Counted from the stretch's first letter, positions 7,884 through 17,303 are shown. The stretch: DNA of 62,359 nt from Acidimicrobiaceae bacterium (GCA_003155915.1 PMFA01000014.1:12061-74419), one strand, 5' to 3'. Numbers and translations: made by a program. The notes: generated from the sequence alone by a model not told the origin.

Positions 7884-9833
7884 ATGCCAAGGAAAAGTTT
7901 CGACGCCTCAGTGCTCGGCGAGTTCTTTTGGAACTCGACCGACCTGTTGTCGATCCTGGGCAGCGACGGCACGTGGAAGATCGTCAACGCGGCGTGGCCC
8001 GAGCACATGGGCTGGTCCCTCGAAGACCTGCAGAGTAGCCCCTTCATTGACCTGGTTCACCCGGATGACGTCGCGGCGACCGTGCGCGAGTTCGACCGTA
8101 TGGTCGCGGCACCGGACGCCACCTTGATCGAGTTCCGCAACCGCCAACGTCACCGAGACGGAACGTACCGATGGATCGAGTGGAGTTGTCAGGGCCGCAA
8201 CGGCATGGTCTTTTCCGCCGGGCGCGACGTCACGAGCCAAGTCGAAGGACAGATGGAGTTGGCGGGCAGTCTCGAGACCACGCGCGCGATCCTCGACGCG
8301 GTGGTCGATTCGATCATCACCATCGACGAACAGTTCCGGGTGCTCGACGTCAGTCCCGGTACCGACCGAATCTACGGCGTTTCGCACGACGAGCGACGAG
8401 GTACGAACTCGCTCAACATTGTCTTGCCCGATGACCGCGATCACGTCGCAACGGAGTTGCGACGTCTCTTCCGCGGTGAAGATGGGTCGATCACGAGTTA
8501 TCGCTTCCGAGCGCACAACGTCGACGGCACAACGCTGACGATCGAGACCCGCGGACGACTAATTCGCGATGAGGCGGGCCACGAACCTCGAGCCGTACTG
8601 GTCTCGCGCGACGTCACCGAAGCCGTCGCCGCCGAAGCGGTTCTGAAAGAGGCGAAGGAAGCGGCCGAACGCGCCAACGCCGCCAAGAGCGAGTTCATGT
8701 CGCGCATGAGCCATGAATTGCGCACGCCGCTCAATTCCGTGCTCGGATTCGCCCAAATACTCGAAATGGAGTTGACGTCACCCGACGCGCTCGAGATGGT
8801 GGGCTTCATCCACAATTCGGGCGCGTACTTACTGGAACTCATAAACGAAGTACTTGACATCTCGCGTATCGAAGCAGGTCACATCAGCGTCCTGATCGAG
8901 CCGATCGCACTGAAGGATCTCGAGAGCGAGTGCATCGAGCTGGTCACGCCCCAGGCCAGTGAGCGCGGTATCACGATCTCCTCCAAGTCCAATTACGACT
9001 ACCACGTGCTCGGCGACCAGCAGCGACTCAAGCAGGTCCTCCTGAACCTGTTATCCAACGCCATCAAGTACAACCGAACACACGGCACGGTGACGCTTTC
9101 GTGCGAATCCAAGAGCGACAAAGTCCGATTCTCGGTCAGCGACACCGGCCCCGGCATCAGTCCGGACCTGCTCTCGCGGTTGTTCACGCCGTTCGACCGT
9201 TTGGACGCCGAGATGACCGGCATCGAGGGAACCGGTCTCGGACTGGCGCTCTCCAAGGGCCTCATCGAGGCGATTGGCGGCGCCCTCGGCGTCGAGAGCA
9301 AGGTCGGCAAGGGTTCGACGTTCTGGATTGAACTCCCGGCCGCGGAGTGCCTGGCGTCGTGCCCCACCGCGAGTCAGCCAAACTTGGCCCTCTCGGCCTC
9401 GTGCCACGCCGCGACGTCGAACGTGCTCTACATCGAAGATGACCTCGCCAACGTGCAACTGGTCGAACGGCTCTTGCTGCAGCGACCGAACATCAACCTG
9501 ATCACGTCGCTGCTTGGTGGCCTGGGCGTCGAACTGGCTCTGCAGTATCGACCGGACCTGATTTTGCTTGACGTGCACCTCACGGATATTCACGGGTTCG
9601 AAGTACTCGAGCGTCTCCAGGGCGATTCACGCACCGTCGACATTCCGGTCGTGGTTCTCTCGGCCGACGCCACGACGTGGCAACGCCGGCGCTTCCGCAA
9701 CGCCGGCGTCTACAACTATCTGTCGAAGCCGCTCGACCTCCATATGTTGCTCGATGTCATTGACCAGCACGTCGGTGCCGGCGCCGCGTCGCTCGTGATC
9801 GCGAACGCCCGCGAGCACGTCACCGCAACCTGA
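7884..9833 (+). CDS. Hybrid sensor histidine kinase (PAS-PAS-HisKA-HATPase-REC)
   Basis: 649 residues with no transmembrane helix, so a cytosolic sensor. PAS 1 (~10-118) ends in SAGRDVTSQVEGQ; PAS 2 (~130-250) ends in VSRDVTEAVAAEAV. A coiled linker leads to HisKA with H277 in SHELRTPLN. The HATPase domain has N box residues N388/N392, G1 DTGPGI (420-425) and G2 GTGLGL. A C-terminal receiver domain (~513-630) has acidic pair E518/D519-D520, phospho-acceptor D563 in LLDVHL, S593 and K615. No partner response regulator with an output domain is adjacent, so the phosphoryl group must go to a distant partner. The signal is unknown. Confidence 0.93.
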   Translation: MPRKSFDASVLGEFFWNSTDLLSILGSDGTWKIVNAAWPEHMGWSLEDLQSSPFIDLVHPDDVAATVREFDRMVAAPDATLIEFRNRQRHRDGTYRWIEWSCQGRNGMVFSAGRDVTSQVEGQMELAGSLETTRAILDAVVDSIITIDEQFRVLDVSPGTDRIYGVSHDERRGTNSLNIVLPDDRDHVATELRRLFRGEDGSITSYRFRAHNVDGTTLTIETRGRLIRDEAGHEPRAVLVSRDVTEAVAAEAVLKEAKEAAERANAAKSEFMSRMSHELRTPLNSVLGFAQILEMELTSPDALEMVGFIHNSGAYLLELINEVLDISRIEAGHISVLIEPIALKDLESECIELVTPQASERGITISSKSNYDYHVLGDQQRLKQVLLNLLSNAIKYNRTHGTVTLSCESKSDKVRFSVSDTGPGISPDLLSRLFTPFDRLDAEMTGIEGTGLGLALSKGLIEAIGGALGVESKVGKGSTFWIELPAAECLASCPTASQPNLALSASCHAATSNVLYIEDDLANVQLVERLLLQRPNINLITSLLGGLGVELALQYRPDLILLDVHLTDIHGFEVLERLQGDSRTVDIPVVVLSADATTWQRRRFRNAGVYNYLSKPLDLHMLLDVIDQHVGAGAASLVIANAREHVTAT

Positions 9834-9852
9834 GTTCTCGCCTCCGCACGTC

Positions 9853-10764
9853 TCAGGGCGTGATACGAGAACGAATCTCTTTCATCCACTGATCCGCCGA
9901 TCGTCGAGCCTCAGCGACCTCTTCTCGTCGACCCGTGGCTTCCACCCCGGTGACCGGATACGAGCCGAGGAACTTCACGCGAGCGAGGTGGGTCTGGAGA
10001 TCGGCCAGGCAATCGGCGACGACGTCGTCGGCGACGTGACCTTCGAACTCGATCACGAAGCAGTAGTCGCCCAGTCCGCGCTTCGTCGGCCGGCTCTCCA
10101 ATTTCGTAAGGTTGATGTCGCGCGCGGCGAAGCGACCGAGAATCCCGTAGAGCGAGCCGGGACGGTCGGAGTCCTGGAAGCAGACAATGGTTGTTCGGTC
10201 GTGACCCGTGGGCGCCGCGACGCGCTCGCGGGCGACGACAACGAATCGTGTGGCGTTGTCGGGATGGTCCTCGATGTCGGTCGCGAGCGCGACCAGACCG
10301 AACAGTTCACCGGCCAGGGTCGACGCGACCGCGGCCCACGGTTCGCTGGACTGCGCGACCTCTCGGGCGGCTTGTGACGTGGAGGTGGTCTGTTCGATCG
10401 TGACGTCGAGTCCGTGCAAGTAGCCGCGGCACTGCGCCAACGCGTGCACGAAGCTGCGAACGCTGGTCAGGTCCTCAATCGCGACGCCGGGCCGGGCGAG
10501 CAAGTGCAGTCGTATCGGGATGACGATCTCTTGCACGATCACCAACTCGTGATCGAAGACCAGTCCGTCGATCGTGGCTGACACCGTCCCCTCGATTGCG
10601 TTTTCGATCGGCACCAGTCCCTGGTCGAGCGAGGAATCGGCGACCGACGAAAGAAGATCGGCCAGCGTGTCGCACGCGATGCTCTCGACGTTGTCCATCG
10701 TGGAGACGGCTTCGTGAGAGAACGAACCCTCCGGTCCGAGGTAGCCAATGCGCAGCGTTCCCAT
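9853..10764 (-). CDS. pheA: Prephenate dehydratase
   Basis: 303 residues using ATG 10764 (product begins MGTLRIGYLGPEGSFSHEA); upstream starts would add sequence unrelated to the family and run into the divergent gene. The periplasmic-binding-like PDT domain (~1-185) includes GPEGSFS, PIENAIEGTV and the catalytic NATRFVVV motif; an ACT regulatory domain (~195-275) with the GSLYGIL and ESRP motifs follows. It converts prephenate to phenylpyruvate and is normally feedback-inhibited by Phe through the ACT domain. There is no chorismate mutase domain, as in actinobacterial PheA. Confidence 0.95.
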   Translation of the reverse strand: MGTLRIGYLGPEGSFSHEAVSTMDNVESIACDTLADLLSSVADSSLDQGLVPIENAIEGTVSATIDGLVFDHELVIVQEIVIPIRLHLLARPGVAIEDLTSVRSFVHALAQCRGYLHGLDVTIEQTTSTSQAAREVAQSSEPWAAVASTLAGELFGLVALATDIEDHPDNATRFVVVARERVAAPTGHDRTTIVCFQDSDRPGSLYGILGRFAARDINLTKLESRPTKRGLGDYCFVIEFEGHVADDVVADCLADLQTHLARVKFLGSYPVTGVEATGRREEVAEARRSADQWMKEIRSRITP

Positions 10765-10868
10765 CACGTGAGGATAGTTCCACGACCCCGGGGGCCTCGC
10801 CGCACCGGGTCTGGTGAGGTCGTTTGAGGTCGTACGATAGACAGGGATCAATTTCGAAAGGCCGTGCA

Positions 10869-12239
10869 ATGGGGCACCCGATGTTTGAGTATGACGCCAC
10901 GCTGGCGGACGAGGTCTTTGACTACTGTCGAGACCGCCTTTCGATGGACCCGGTACCACTCGACTTCGGGAGTTTGAACGCGACGGCCCCGGGCGATATG
11001 AAGGGATTCATCCGTCCCGAGGGTCACGACGCCGACGAGATTCTCGAGTTCTTCAAGAACGATTTGGCCCCGGCGGTCGTCTCGATCGACTCACCCGGCT
11101 TCCTCGCCTTTATTCCGAACGCGCCCACCAAGAACTCGTTGCTGTTCGACATGGTCGTCGCCTGCTCGGGCCTCAACGGCACCAGTTGGTTGGAGTCGAG
11201 CGGCGTCGTACTGGCCGAGAATCTGGCCCTCGAGTACCTCGCGGAGTTGGCCGGCATGCCCGAGGGCTCCGGCGGCGCGTTTGTCTCCGGGGGATCGTTG
11301 GGCAACCTGTCGAGCCTCACCGTGGGACGCGACATCGGACGCGCCAAACATCCGAACCTGTTGCCGCACGAAGTGCGCTACGCGATCTCCGCGGACGCCC
11401 ATTCGAGCATCGGTAAGGCCCTGCACGTACTCGGCGTCCAACCGCTCATCGTGACGACCGACGACCACCGCTTCACGCGGGCCAGCCTCGAGCAGGCGAT
11501 GGCGGATGACCCGAACACCGAGAACGTGATCGGTATCGTCGCGACCTCGGGAACGACGAACGCCGGCATCGTGGATGACTTAGAGGGCCTTGGCAGCTAC
11601 GCGCGCGAACACGATCTGTGGTTCCACGTCGACGGTGCCTACGGCGGGGCCGCGCTGTTCTCACCGACCGAACGACACCTCCTCGCGGGGTTGCGACACG
11701 CCGACAGCTTCATCGTCGACCCGCACAAGTGGCTCTTCGGGCCGCTCGACTGCTGCGCGCTGATCTATCGCAACCCGACCGTCGCGCGCAAAGTCCTCGC
11801 CCAACAGGCCGGCTACCTCGACATCTTGCACTCGAGCGACGACGAGCACTACGAGTGGAACCCGTCGGACTTCGCGATCCACCTGTCGCGCCGAGCCCGT
11901 GGTCTCCCCTTCTGGTTCTCGCTCGTCACCAACGGCACGGCGGCCTACGAGAGCGCCGTGCAGAGCGCGGTCGACATCGCCCATCGCACGCAGCAGAAGA
12001 TCGCAGCACTCGACTACGTCGAGATGGTCCGACCCATCAGCCTCTCGATCGTCCTATTTCGCCGTAAGGGCTGGACGAGCGAGCAGTACACCGAGTGGAG
12101 CCATCAACTCCTGCGTGATCAAATCGCCTTCGTGACGCCCACGAAGTGGGAGGGCGAGACGGTCGGTCGTCTCGCGTTCCTACATCCCAACACGACGGAC
12201 GAACTCGTGGATCAGATCCTCGAGTCGATGAGGGACTAG
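10869..12239 (+). CDS. PLP-dependent group II amino-acid decarboxylase
   Basis: 456 residues from ATG 10869, preceded by GAAAGG seven bases upstream. Fold-type I decarboxylase with the hallmarks FVSGGSLGNLSSL (phosphate binding), SADAHSSIGKALHVLG (His stacking on PLP), HVDGAYGG (Asp to the pyridine N) and the Schiff-base lysine in VDPHKWLFGPLDC. This is the aromatic-L-amino-acid/glutamate/tyrosine decarboxylase family; the exact substrate cannot be told. It diverges from pheA and overlaps tail-to-tail by 4 bp with an agmatinase-family gene, so a role in amine metabolism is possible. Confidence 0.88.
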   Translation: MGHPMFEYDATLADEVFDYCRDRLSMDPVPLDFGSLNATAPGDMKGFIRPEGHDADEILEFFKNDLAPAVVSIDSPGFLAFIPNAPTKNSLLFDMVVACSGLNGTSWLESSGVVLAENLALEYLAELAGMPEGSGGAFVSGGSLGNLSSLTVGRDIGRAKHPNLLPHEVRYAISADAHSSIGKALHVLGVQPLIVTTDDHRFTRASLEQAMADDPNTENVIGIVATSGTTNAGIVDDLEGLGSYAREHDLWFHVDGAYGGAALFSPTERHLLAGLRHADSFIVDPHKWLFGPLDCCALIYRNPTVARKVLAQQAGYLDILHSSDDEHYEWNPSDFAIHLSRRARGLPFWFSLVTNGTAAYESAVQSAVDIAHRTQQKIAALDYVEMVRPISLSIVLFRRKGWTSEQYTEWSHQLLRDQIAFVTPTKWEGETVGRLAFLHPNTTDELVDQILESMRD

Positions 12240-13246
12240 AGCCCTTCCAACAACGGATCGCTGGGCGTTCGTGCGGCTTCGCCCCGTTGCGACTTCCGTC
12301 GCCAGGCGATGCCGCCCAGCGCCTCGAGCACGATGCGGTTGCCCAAATAGGCCGTGATCTCGGCGTGATCGTACGGCGGGGAGACTTCGACGACGTCGAG
12401 GCCACCGACGTCGGTCTCCATCGCGATTCGGCGTACGGCGTCGAGCAGTTGGCGACTCGTCAGCCCGCCCGGTTCGGGCGTGCCGGTCCCGGGAGCCGAG
12501 CCCGGGTCGACGACGTCGACGTCGACCGACAAGAAGACGGCATCACAGTCGCTCGTTGCGATCGCGATCGCTTCGTGGAGAACGTCGTCGAGCCCGCGCG
12601 ACACGATCTCGCTCATCTCGAATGAGCGCATCCCCTGCTCGGCCATCCACGCCAGTGTCGCCGGTTCGGGCCAGTAGCCGCGCAGTCCGATCTGCAAGAA
12701 GCGGTCACCGCGACAGGCCCCGGATTCGATGAGTCGGCGCATGGGAGTGCCGTGTCCGTACAACGAACCCATCTGCGTGTCGCCGGTGTCGGCGTGGGCG
12801 TCAAAGTGAATCACCGAGACCCGTCCCCAGCCAACGTGTCGAGCCACGCCCGTGACATCCGGTAGAGCGATGGTGTGGTCGCCACCGAGCACGATCGGGA
12901 TGACGCCGGCTGCGGCGACCGCGCTTACTCTCTCTTCCAGCAGACGAAGCGACTTCACGGTATCGCCCGAGGGCATCTCGACGTCCCCGAGGTCGACCAC
13001 CGCAAGGTCCTTCAGCGCGTCGACCCCGAGGGCGAGGCTCGGCCGCATCCCGTCGTGCGGCAAATAATCCGTGACGCGAATCGCTTGGGGACCGAAGCGG
13101 CAACCGGGTCGGTGCGACGTCCCCCCATCGAAGGGTGCGCCAATGATCGCCGCGCCCGACGTCGACCATTCAGCCGGTACGTCGGGGTCGGCCGCGGGCA
13201 CGCCGAGGAACGTGGCGTCCGGCCCGTAGAGGTTGCCTATGCGCAT
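12236..13246 (-). CDS. Agmatinase/ureohydrolase family protein
   Basis: 336 residues with all metal-binding motifs of the ureohydrolase fold: GGDH (121-124), DAHAD (149-153) and SVDVDVVDP (D242, D244). The two-manganese site hydrolyses guanidino groups to urea. Substrate selection motifs do not let me separate agmatinase from guanidinobutyrase or formiminoglutamase, but the N-terminal length and GAPFDGGTSHRPGCRFGPQAIR favour agmatinase-like enzymes. Its 3' end overlaps that of the decarboxylase by 4 bp on the opposite strand. Confidence 0.9.
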   Translation of the reverse strand: MRIGNLYGPDATFLGVPAADPDVPAEWSTSGAAIIGAPFDGGTSHRPGCRFGPQAIRVTDYLPHDGMRPSLALGVDALKDLAVVDLGDVEMPSGDTVKSLRLLEERVSAVAAAGVIPIVLGGDHTIALPDVTGVARHVGWGRVSVIHFDAHADTGDTQMGSLYGHGTPMRRLIESGACRGDRFLQIGLRGYWPEPATLAWMAEQGMRSFEMSEIVSRGLDDVLHEAIAIATSDCDAVFLSVDVDVVDPGSAPGTGTPEPGGLTSRQLLDAVRRIAMETDVGGLDVVEVSPPYDHAEITAYLGNRIVLEALGGIAWRRKSQRGEAARTPSDPLLEGL

Positions 13247-13285
13247 GATTCGACCCGCCTACGGCGTGCGATTGTCAAACTCGCT

Positions 13286-14170
13286 TTACGCATACGTCGT
13301 CTTGATCGCCGCGGACAGTTCGTCGAGGTGGTTGACGACCAACGAGACGTGCCCGTCTCCGGCGAAGAAGCGCTTGCGCGCCGTCGGCAGACTCTTCGCC
13401 AACCACTCCCCGTGCGTGCGCGGGACCATGAGGTCCTGATCGCCGAACCATACGGAAACGGGGACGGTGATCGTGGTGGGGTCGAAGCCCCACTCCTTCA
13501 TGATCGCCTGGTCGTCGTCGTAGAAGCCGCGCCATCCGAACTCGAAACCTTGTCGCATCGACGCGGCGAACTCCTCGCGTGCGGACTCGGGTTCCAAGAC
13601 CGCCTTGTCGGGCTCTGAGAGCAAACCGCCGAACATCTCGACGACATTGTCCTTGGTCGCTACGGCGAATGCGTCGCCGTACATCGCCATACGGGCTTCA
13701 TATTCGGGACCGCCTTCTTTGGCGAGCGCGAACTCCTCGACGTTCTCCGGGCCCATCCCTTCGGTCCAGTCGAAGTTCAGGTTTGTGGGCACGACACTGG
13801 CGAGCGACCACGCCGCGAGACAGCGCGGCGCGTCGAGCGCCGCGCAGGCGAGCGCGTGTGGTCCGCCGCCGGACCAACCGACGACGACGTAGTCGCCTCG
13901 ACCGAGCGAATCCAACGCCACACGAACGTCACCCACGACCGAGGCCACGTCACGACCTTCGAGACGCGATGATTTGCTGTAGCCCGCGCGTGACGAGGTG
14001 ACAATGAACAAACTGCCGTCTTCGGCGAGCGGCGCGAGCATCTTCACCAGATTCGCCGAACCCGGGGTTCCGTGATGAAAGAGGACAGTGTGACCGGACG
14101 GCTCCCCGAGGGTGGCCACTTCCAGGTATCTGCCATCAGGCAGTTCGATCAATACTTCGTTGTAGTGCAT
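13286..14170 (-). CDS. Alpha/beta-fold hydrolase
   Basis: 294 residues using ATG 14170 (MHYNEVLIELPDGRYLEVATLG), which leaves a 44-bp divergent gap to the next gene; an earlier start would overlap that gene. HHGTPGSANL gives the oxyanion-hole HG region, GWSGGGPHALA is the nucleophile elbow with catalytic Ser, and a late DGHVSLV supplies the catalytic His, with Asp in WFGDQDLMVP. Substrate unknown; proline-iminopeptidase-like or esterase-type hydrolase. Confidence 0.88.
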   Translation of the reverse strand: MHYNEVLIELPDGRYLEVATLGEPSGHTVLFHHGTPGSANLVKMLAPLAEDGSLFIVTSSRAGYSKSSRLEGRDVASVVGDVRVALDSLGRGDYVVVGWSGGGPHALACAALDAPRCLAAWSLASVVPTNLNFDWTEGMGPENVEEFALAKEGGPEYEARMAMYGDAFAVATKDNVVEMFGGLLSEPDKAVLEPESAREEFAASMRQGFEFGWRGFYDDDQAIMKEWGFDPTTITVPVSVWFGDQDLMVPRTHGEWLAKSLPTARKRFFAGDGHVSLVVNHLDELSAAIKTTYA

Positions 14171-14214
14171 GGTATTTCCGATCGCCGTTTCAACTCCCAC
14201 CCTACGCTGGCGAG

Positions 14215-14646
14215 ATGTCGTCGTCACGTTCGGTTTCGGTTTCGCAGTTGATCCACGCCCCGGCGTCGCGGATCTTCGATCTCCTGGCCGATCCGCGTCA
14301 ACACGCTCGCCTGGACGGATCTGGTTCGGTCTCGTCGGTGAAGAACGCCCCCGAACGTTTGACGCTCGGCTCGACCTTTTCGATGCACATGAAGATGGGG
14401 TTCGGCTACATGACGCGCAATCGGGTCGTCGAGTTCGAAGAGAACCGTCGCATCGCGTGGCACCACTTCGCGCAGTTCGTTTGGCGCTACGAGCTCGAAG
14501 AGGTCGAGGGTGGCACGATGGTCACCGAATCGTTCAACTACGACAAGCCGTGGGCTTTCGTCATCATCGCGATGGGCTTCCCCGAGAAGAATCGACTCGC
14601 CATGCAAGCGACGTTGCGGCGACTCGAAGAGCTCGTCACCTCGTGA
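14215..14646 (+). CDS. SRPBCC (START/polyketide-cyclase-like) family protein
   Basis: 143 residues. Begins with the typical strand and helix of the family (SVSVSQLIHAPASRIFDLLADPRQHARLDGSG) and ends with a long C-terminal helix (EKNRLAMQATLRRLEEL). These helix-grip proteins bind hydrophobic ligands in a central cavity; the ligand is unknown. It is divergent from the alpha/beta hydrolase and its last 11 bp overlap the 3' end of the DUF3048 gene on the other strand. Confidence 0.85.
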   Translation: MSSSRSVSVSQLIHAPASRIFDLLADPRQHARLDGSGSVSSVKNAPERLTLGSTFSMHMKMGFGYMTRNRVVEFEENRRIAWHHFAQFVWRYELEEVEGGTMVTESFNYDKPWAFVIIAMGFPEKNRLAMQATLRRLEELVTS

Positions 14647-15652
14647 CGGTGAGCGTCACGCCGACGTCCAAGAGTTCGACCCAGGTCTGACCGGGCGTCA
14701 TCAGGGCCGTTTTCCCGTTTGCCGTCTTGTACTGGATGACGTCGGACTTCGACGGACCTCGCGACCACGTACCCGTCGTCTCCAGGCCGTCGACAAAGAA
14801 GGCCGCGGTCCCCGATCCCTGCAGGTTCGCGTAGGAGGCCTCGGTGCCGATGCCGTTCACGTAATTCACATACATGACGATGACGTTCTTGGGCGACTCA
14901 CGAACACCGGTGCCGGTCACGTCAGCCTTGCCGAAGAGCGTTCGATCCCACGACATCGAAGCTGTATCCCACGTCCACGTCACCGGGTAGATGCTCGGGA
15001 AGGGGACGATGAAACTCACGACTGGCCTACCACCCGCGATCTCCTTGGGCGTCCGGTAAGAGAACAGTGCCGGCGGCGGCACCGGGGCGCCCCCGAAGGC
15101 GAAGAGCTGGGGCGCGATCGCGAAAAGGTTGTGAGGCGCGTAGAGGTTGGGGTCGCGGAACATCGCGGTGCCGGCACTCGACTCATCAATCAACTTCAAG
15201 CCCGGTACCGTCGAGATACTCGCCACGGCGTAAGGCGCGCCTCCGGAGTAGGCAAAGATCCCGCCCAGGGGCCACACGACCTGAGTATCGGTGGGACGCA
15301 CCGAACGCACTGGTCCAACTTTCGCGGGTGCGTGCGAATTGAAGATCGCCGCTAATCGCGTGATGCCGCCGTTCACGATTTCTTCGTAGACAACGTCGGC
15401 CTGATCAATACCCCATTGGGGCAGCGCTTCCGGTGTGTTCTCGATCTTGACGGTCAACGCCGGTCGCTTCACCGAGAGGCCAGTTGGATCGGGCAGGCCG
15501 CTCAATGGCGCGGTTGGGTACTGCAGCAACGTCGTGGTCGTGGTCGGTGCCGTGGTCGGCGTCGTCGTGGTCTTATGAAAGTGAAGGAAGGCCAGTCCCC
15601 CGATCGCGGCGAGCACAACGACGACGACGATCACGGGGAGTGTCTTTCGCAT
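14636..15652 (-). CDS. DUF3048 (YerB-like) membrane-anchored extracellular protein
   Basis: 338 residues. N-terminal membrane anchor (VIVVVVVLAAIGGLAFL, ~residues 7-23), then a Thr-rich linker (TTTTPTTAPTTTTT), then the DUF3048 domain: PLSGLPDP, RPALTVKIENTPEALPQWGIDQADVVYEEIVNGGITRLAAIF and the Arg-Ser motif VGPVRSVRPTD. A C-terminal part with VIQYKTANGKTALMTPGQTWVEL matches the second half of the family. Family function is unknown; proteins of this type sit outside the membrane. Confidence 0.9.
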   Translation of the reverse strand: MRKTLPVIVVVVVLAAIGGLAFLHFHKTTTTPTTAPTTTTTLLQYPTAPLSGLPDPTGLSVKRPALTVKIENTPEALPQWGIDQADVVYEEIVNGGITRLAAIFNSHAPAKVGPVRSVRPTDTQVVWPLGGIFAYSGGAPYAVASISTVPGLKLIDESSAGTAMFRDPNLYAPHNLFAIAPQLFAFGGAPVPPPALFSYRTPKEIAGGRPVVSFIVPFPSIYPVTWTWDTASMSWDRTLFGKADVTGTGVRESPKNVIVMYVNYVNGIGTEASYANLQGSGTAAFFVDGLETTGTWSRGPSKSDVIQYKTANGKTALMTPGQTWVELLDVGVTLTVTR

Positions 15653-15665
15653 TCTCCAAACCTAC

Positions 15666-16160
15666 TTAACGATGCTGACCGTCCTGTGCCAGTCCTTCGT
15701 CGAGAAATAAACGCTTGAAGATCACAGTGTGCGGCAACATTGTCTCAGGACTGAGGTGCTCCGAACCCTCGACGCGAAGCCATCCCACGGATTCATAGAA
15801 GCCCAGCGCCGTATCGCGACCGTTGGCCCAGAGTTGCTCGGCGCCGAGTGCGCGTAGGTCCTCCTCGGCGAAGGCGAGTACGCGCGCGCCGTACCCGCGT
15901 CCTTGGACGTCGAAGTCGGTCGCCATGTAGCGCAGTTGGAACGTGACGAGCGAGGGGTTCATCGGTGGCGCGGATGGGAAGAACGACGCGCTCACGACCA
16001 GCCGAGCACCGAGGAATCCGCCGTAGTGGAAGGACGTCTCATCCCCGTCACGCGGATCGGGACGATAGATCGCGGGGTCGTCGTTGCGCAAGATCCGTCG
16101 ACGAAGACCGTGGAGTTGGTCGGCCGAGACGCGCTCGACGTGAAAGTCGTCGTCAGTCAA
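15666..16160 (-). CDS. GNAT family N-acetyltransferase
   Basis: 164 residues. Acetyl-CoA binding motif A is present as DFDVQGRGYGARVLAFAEEDLRALGAEQLWANGRDTALGFYESVGWLRV (Q/R-x-x-G-x-G/A signature QGRGYG), followed by the strand of motif B. The N terminus (LRRRILRNDDPAIYRPDPRDGDETSFHYG) resembles ElaA-like or phosphinothricin-type GNATs. Overlaps the next upstream GNAT gene by 8 bp, forming a small operon. Substrate unknown. Confidence 0.88.
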   Translation of the reverse strand: MTDDDFHVERVSADQLHGLRRRILRNDDPAIYRPDPRDGDETSFHYGGFLGARLVVSASFFPSAPPMNPSLVTFQLRYMATDFDVQGRGYGARVLAFAEEDLRALGAEQLWANGRDTALGFYESVGWLRVEGSEHLSPETMLPHTVIFKRLFLDEGLAQDGQHR

Positions 16161-16650
16161 GTTGCTGCACCATCGTGATCAAGGTCAATGAATGATCGCG
16201 CTCCATTTGGAAACTCTCTCCGTTCGGTCGAAAGCCCACCTTCTCATAGAAGGCGCGCGCCCGCAGAACCGACGAACCCACGTGCAAGTACACCTCGTCG
16301 ACCCCATGTCCCTTGGCCCATTCCCCGATCGAACGGACCAGGAGTACGGCCGTGCCCGTTCCTCGTTCGCTCGGCGTCACGTACATGGCGTAAAGCCACC
16401 GCGTTCCGGGGTAGGCGTCATTGAAGCCCCCCGACACCATGCCGACCACGCGACCGTCCCGATCGGCCAAGTAGTACAGTCGGGTCGAAGCCGCGTTCTT
16501 CCACTGCGCGTCGGACCAGCGCAGCGACTCCTCGTAGGTGGATCCGTAGGCGTCGGGGGTGTCGCTCAGCGCTTCGAGGCGAATCACGCGCAGGTCCTCC
16601 CAGTCATTGGTCCCGCACAGTCGGATGGTTAGCGTCGACTCACTCGTCAT
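16153..16650 (-). CDS. GNAT family N-acetyltransferase
   Basis: 165 residues with complete GNAT core: motif A LYAMYVTPSERGTGTAVLLVRSIGEWAKGHG (R-G-T-G-T-A) and motif B VYLHVGSSVLRARAFYEKVGFRPNGESF. The N-terminal IRLCGTNDWEDLRVIRLEALSDTPDAYGSTYEE is typical of the ribosomal-protein or small-molecule GNATs of actinobacteria. Overlaps the PaiB-like gene upstream by 11 bp and the next GNAT by 8 bp, so the three are probably translated together. Confidence 0.88.
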   Translation of the reverse strand: MTSESTLTIRLCGTNDWEDLRVIRLEALSDTPDAYGSTYEESLRWSDAQWKNAASTRLYYLADRDGRVVGMVSGGFNDAYPGTRWLYAMYVTPSERGTGTAVLLVRSIGEWAKGHGVDEVYLHVGSSVLRARAFYEKVGFRPNGESFQMERDHSLTLITMVQQLD

Positions 16651-17257
16651 CGGTCATACGCGCGGCCACGTTGCGTTCGGCGGGAGTTCCCTCGGCCAGA
16701 TTGTCACGCACCGCGTCGTGATCGACGTCCGGTCGATTCTGTGACAGCTTGGCCTTGCCCTGGATCGCCTCGACCGCGATCTCGATACCGACGATGGCCT
16801 TCACTTGTCGTTCGACGTACTCCGCCGACGCGTCCTCGACGTGCCACTCGGGCGATCGGCCGAGCTCGAACTGGTCGGTGACCAAGCGCACCTGTCGTTG
16901 CAGCCATTCGGAATCGTCGTGCACCGTGAGGTGACCGCGGACTTCGGTCGCGACGTAATTCCAGGTCGGCACGACACCGGGGTTCTCGAAGCGGCTCGGA
17001 TAGTTCGACGGCGACACGTAGGCGCTCGCGACGAGGAAGAGGGCGAGGACCTCGTCACCGTCGTTCAGCGAGCGCCACCACGAATTGGCCTTCGCGACGT
17101 GAGTGAGGATCTTTGTGCGGTCTTCACTGACCACGACGGGCACGAAGACGCTCTGGAGTCCGTCGGGCGTGGCGACAATCAACATCCCGGCGCCGGCCTC
17201 GCGGACGATTTTCCACGCCGCCTCTTCGTCGAGTGCGTGCTTCGGGGGAACGTACAC
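16640..17257 (-). CDS. PaiB-type FMN-binding negative transcriptional regulator family protein
   Basis: 205 residues from GTG 17257, giving MYVPPKHALDEE, the usual start of the PaiB family; starting earlier would overlap the CLC gene and add a non-family stretch. Contains SVFVPVVVSEDRTKILTHVAKANSWW (flavin-binding split barrel), ALFLVASAYVSPSNYPS, VPTWNYVATEVRGHL and IVGIEIAVEAIQGKAKLSQNRP, all hallmarks of the family. Acetyltransferase PaiA and PaiB are paired in Bacillus; here too GNAT genes follow directly. Whether it is a regulator or a flavin oxidoreductase is not settled. Confidence 0.9.
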   Translation of the reverse strand: MYVPPKHALDEEAAWKIVREAGAGMLIVATPDGLQSVFVPVVVSEDRTKILTHVAKANSWWRSLNDGDEVLALFLVASAYVSPSNYPSRFENPGVVPTWNYVATEVRGHLTVHDDSEWLQRQVRLVTDQFELGRSPEWHVEDASAEYVERQVKAIVGIEIAVEAIQGKAKLSQNRPDVDHDAVRDNLAEGTPAERNVAARMTDDE

Positions 17258-17303
17258 GCGACCATTCTTCCACGCGGCCCGGTGGCCACGTCCGAGAACC
17301 GCC

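Noticed and set aside
9829-9857. CCTGAG...CTCAGG inverted repeat between the histidine kinase and pheA as a bidirectional terminator
   Set aside because: Six-bp arms with a 17-nt loop and no T run on either side; too weak to call.
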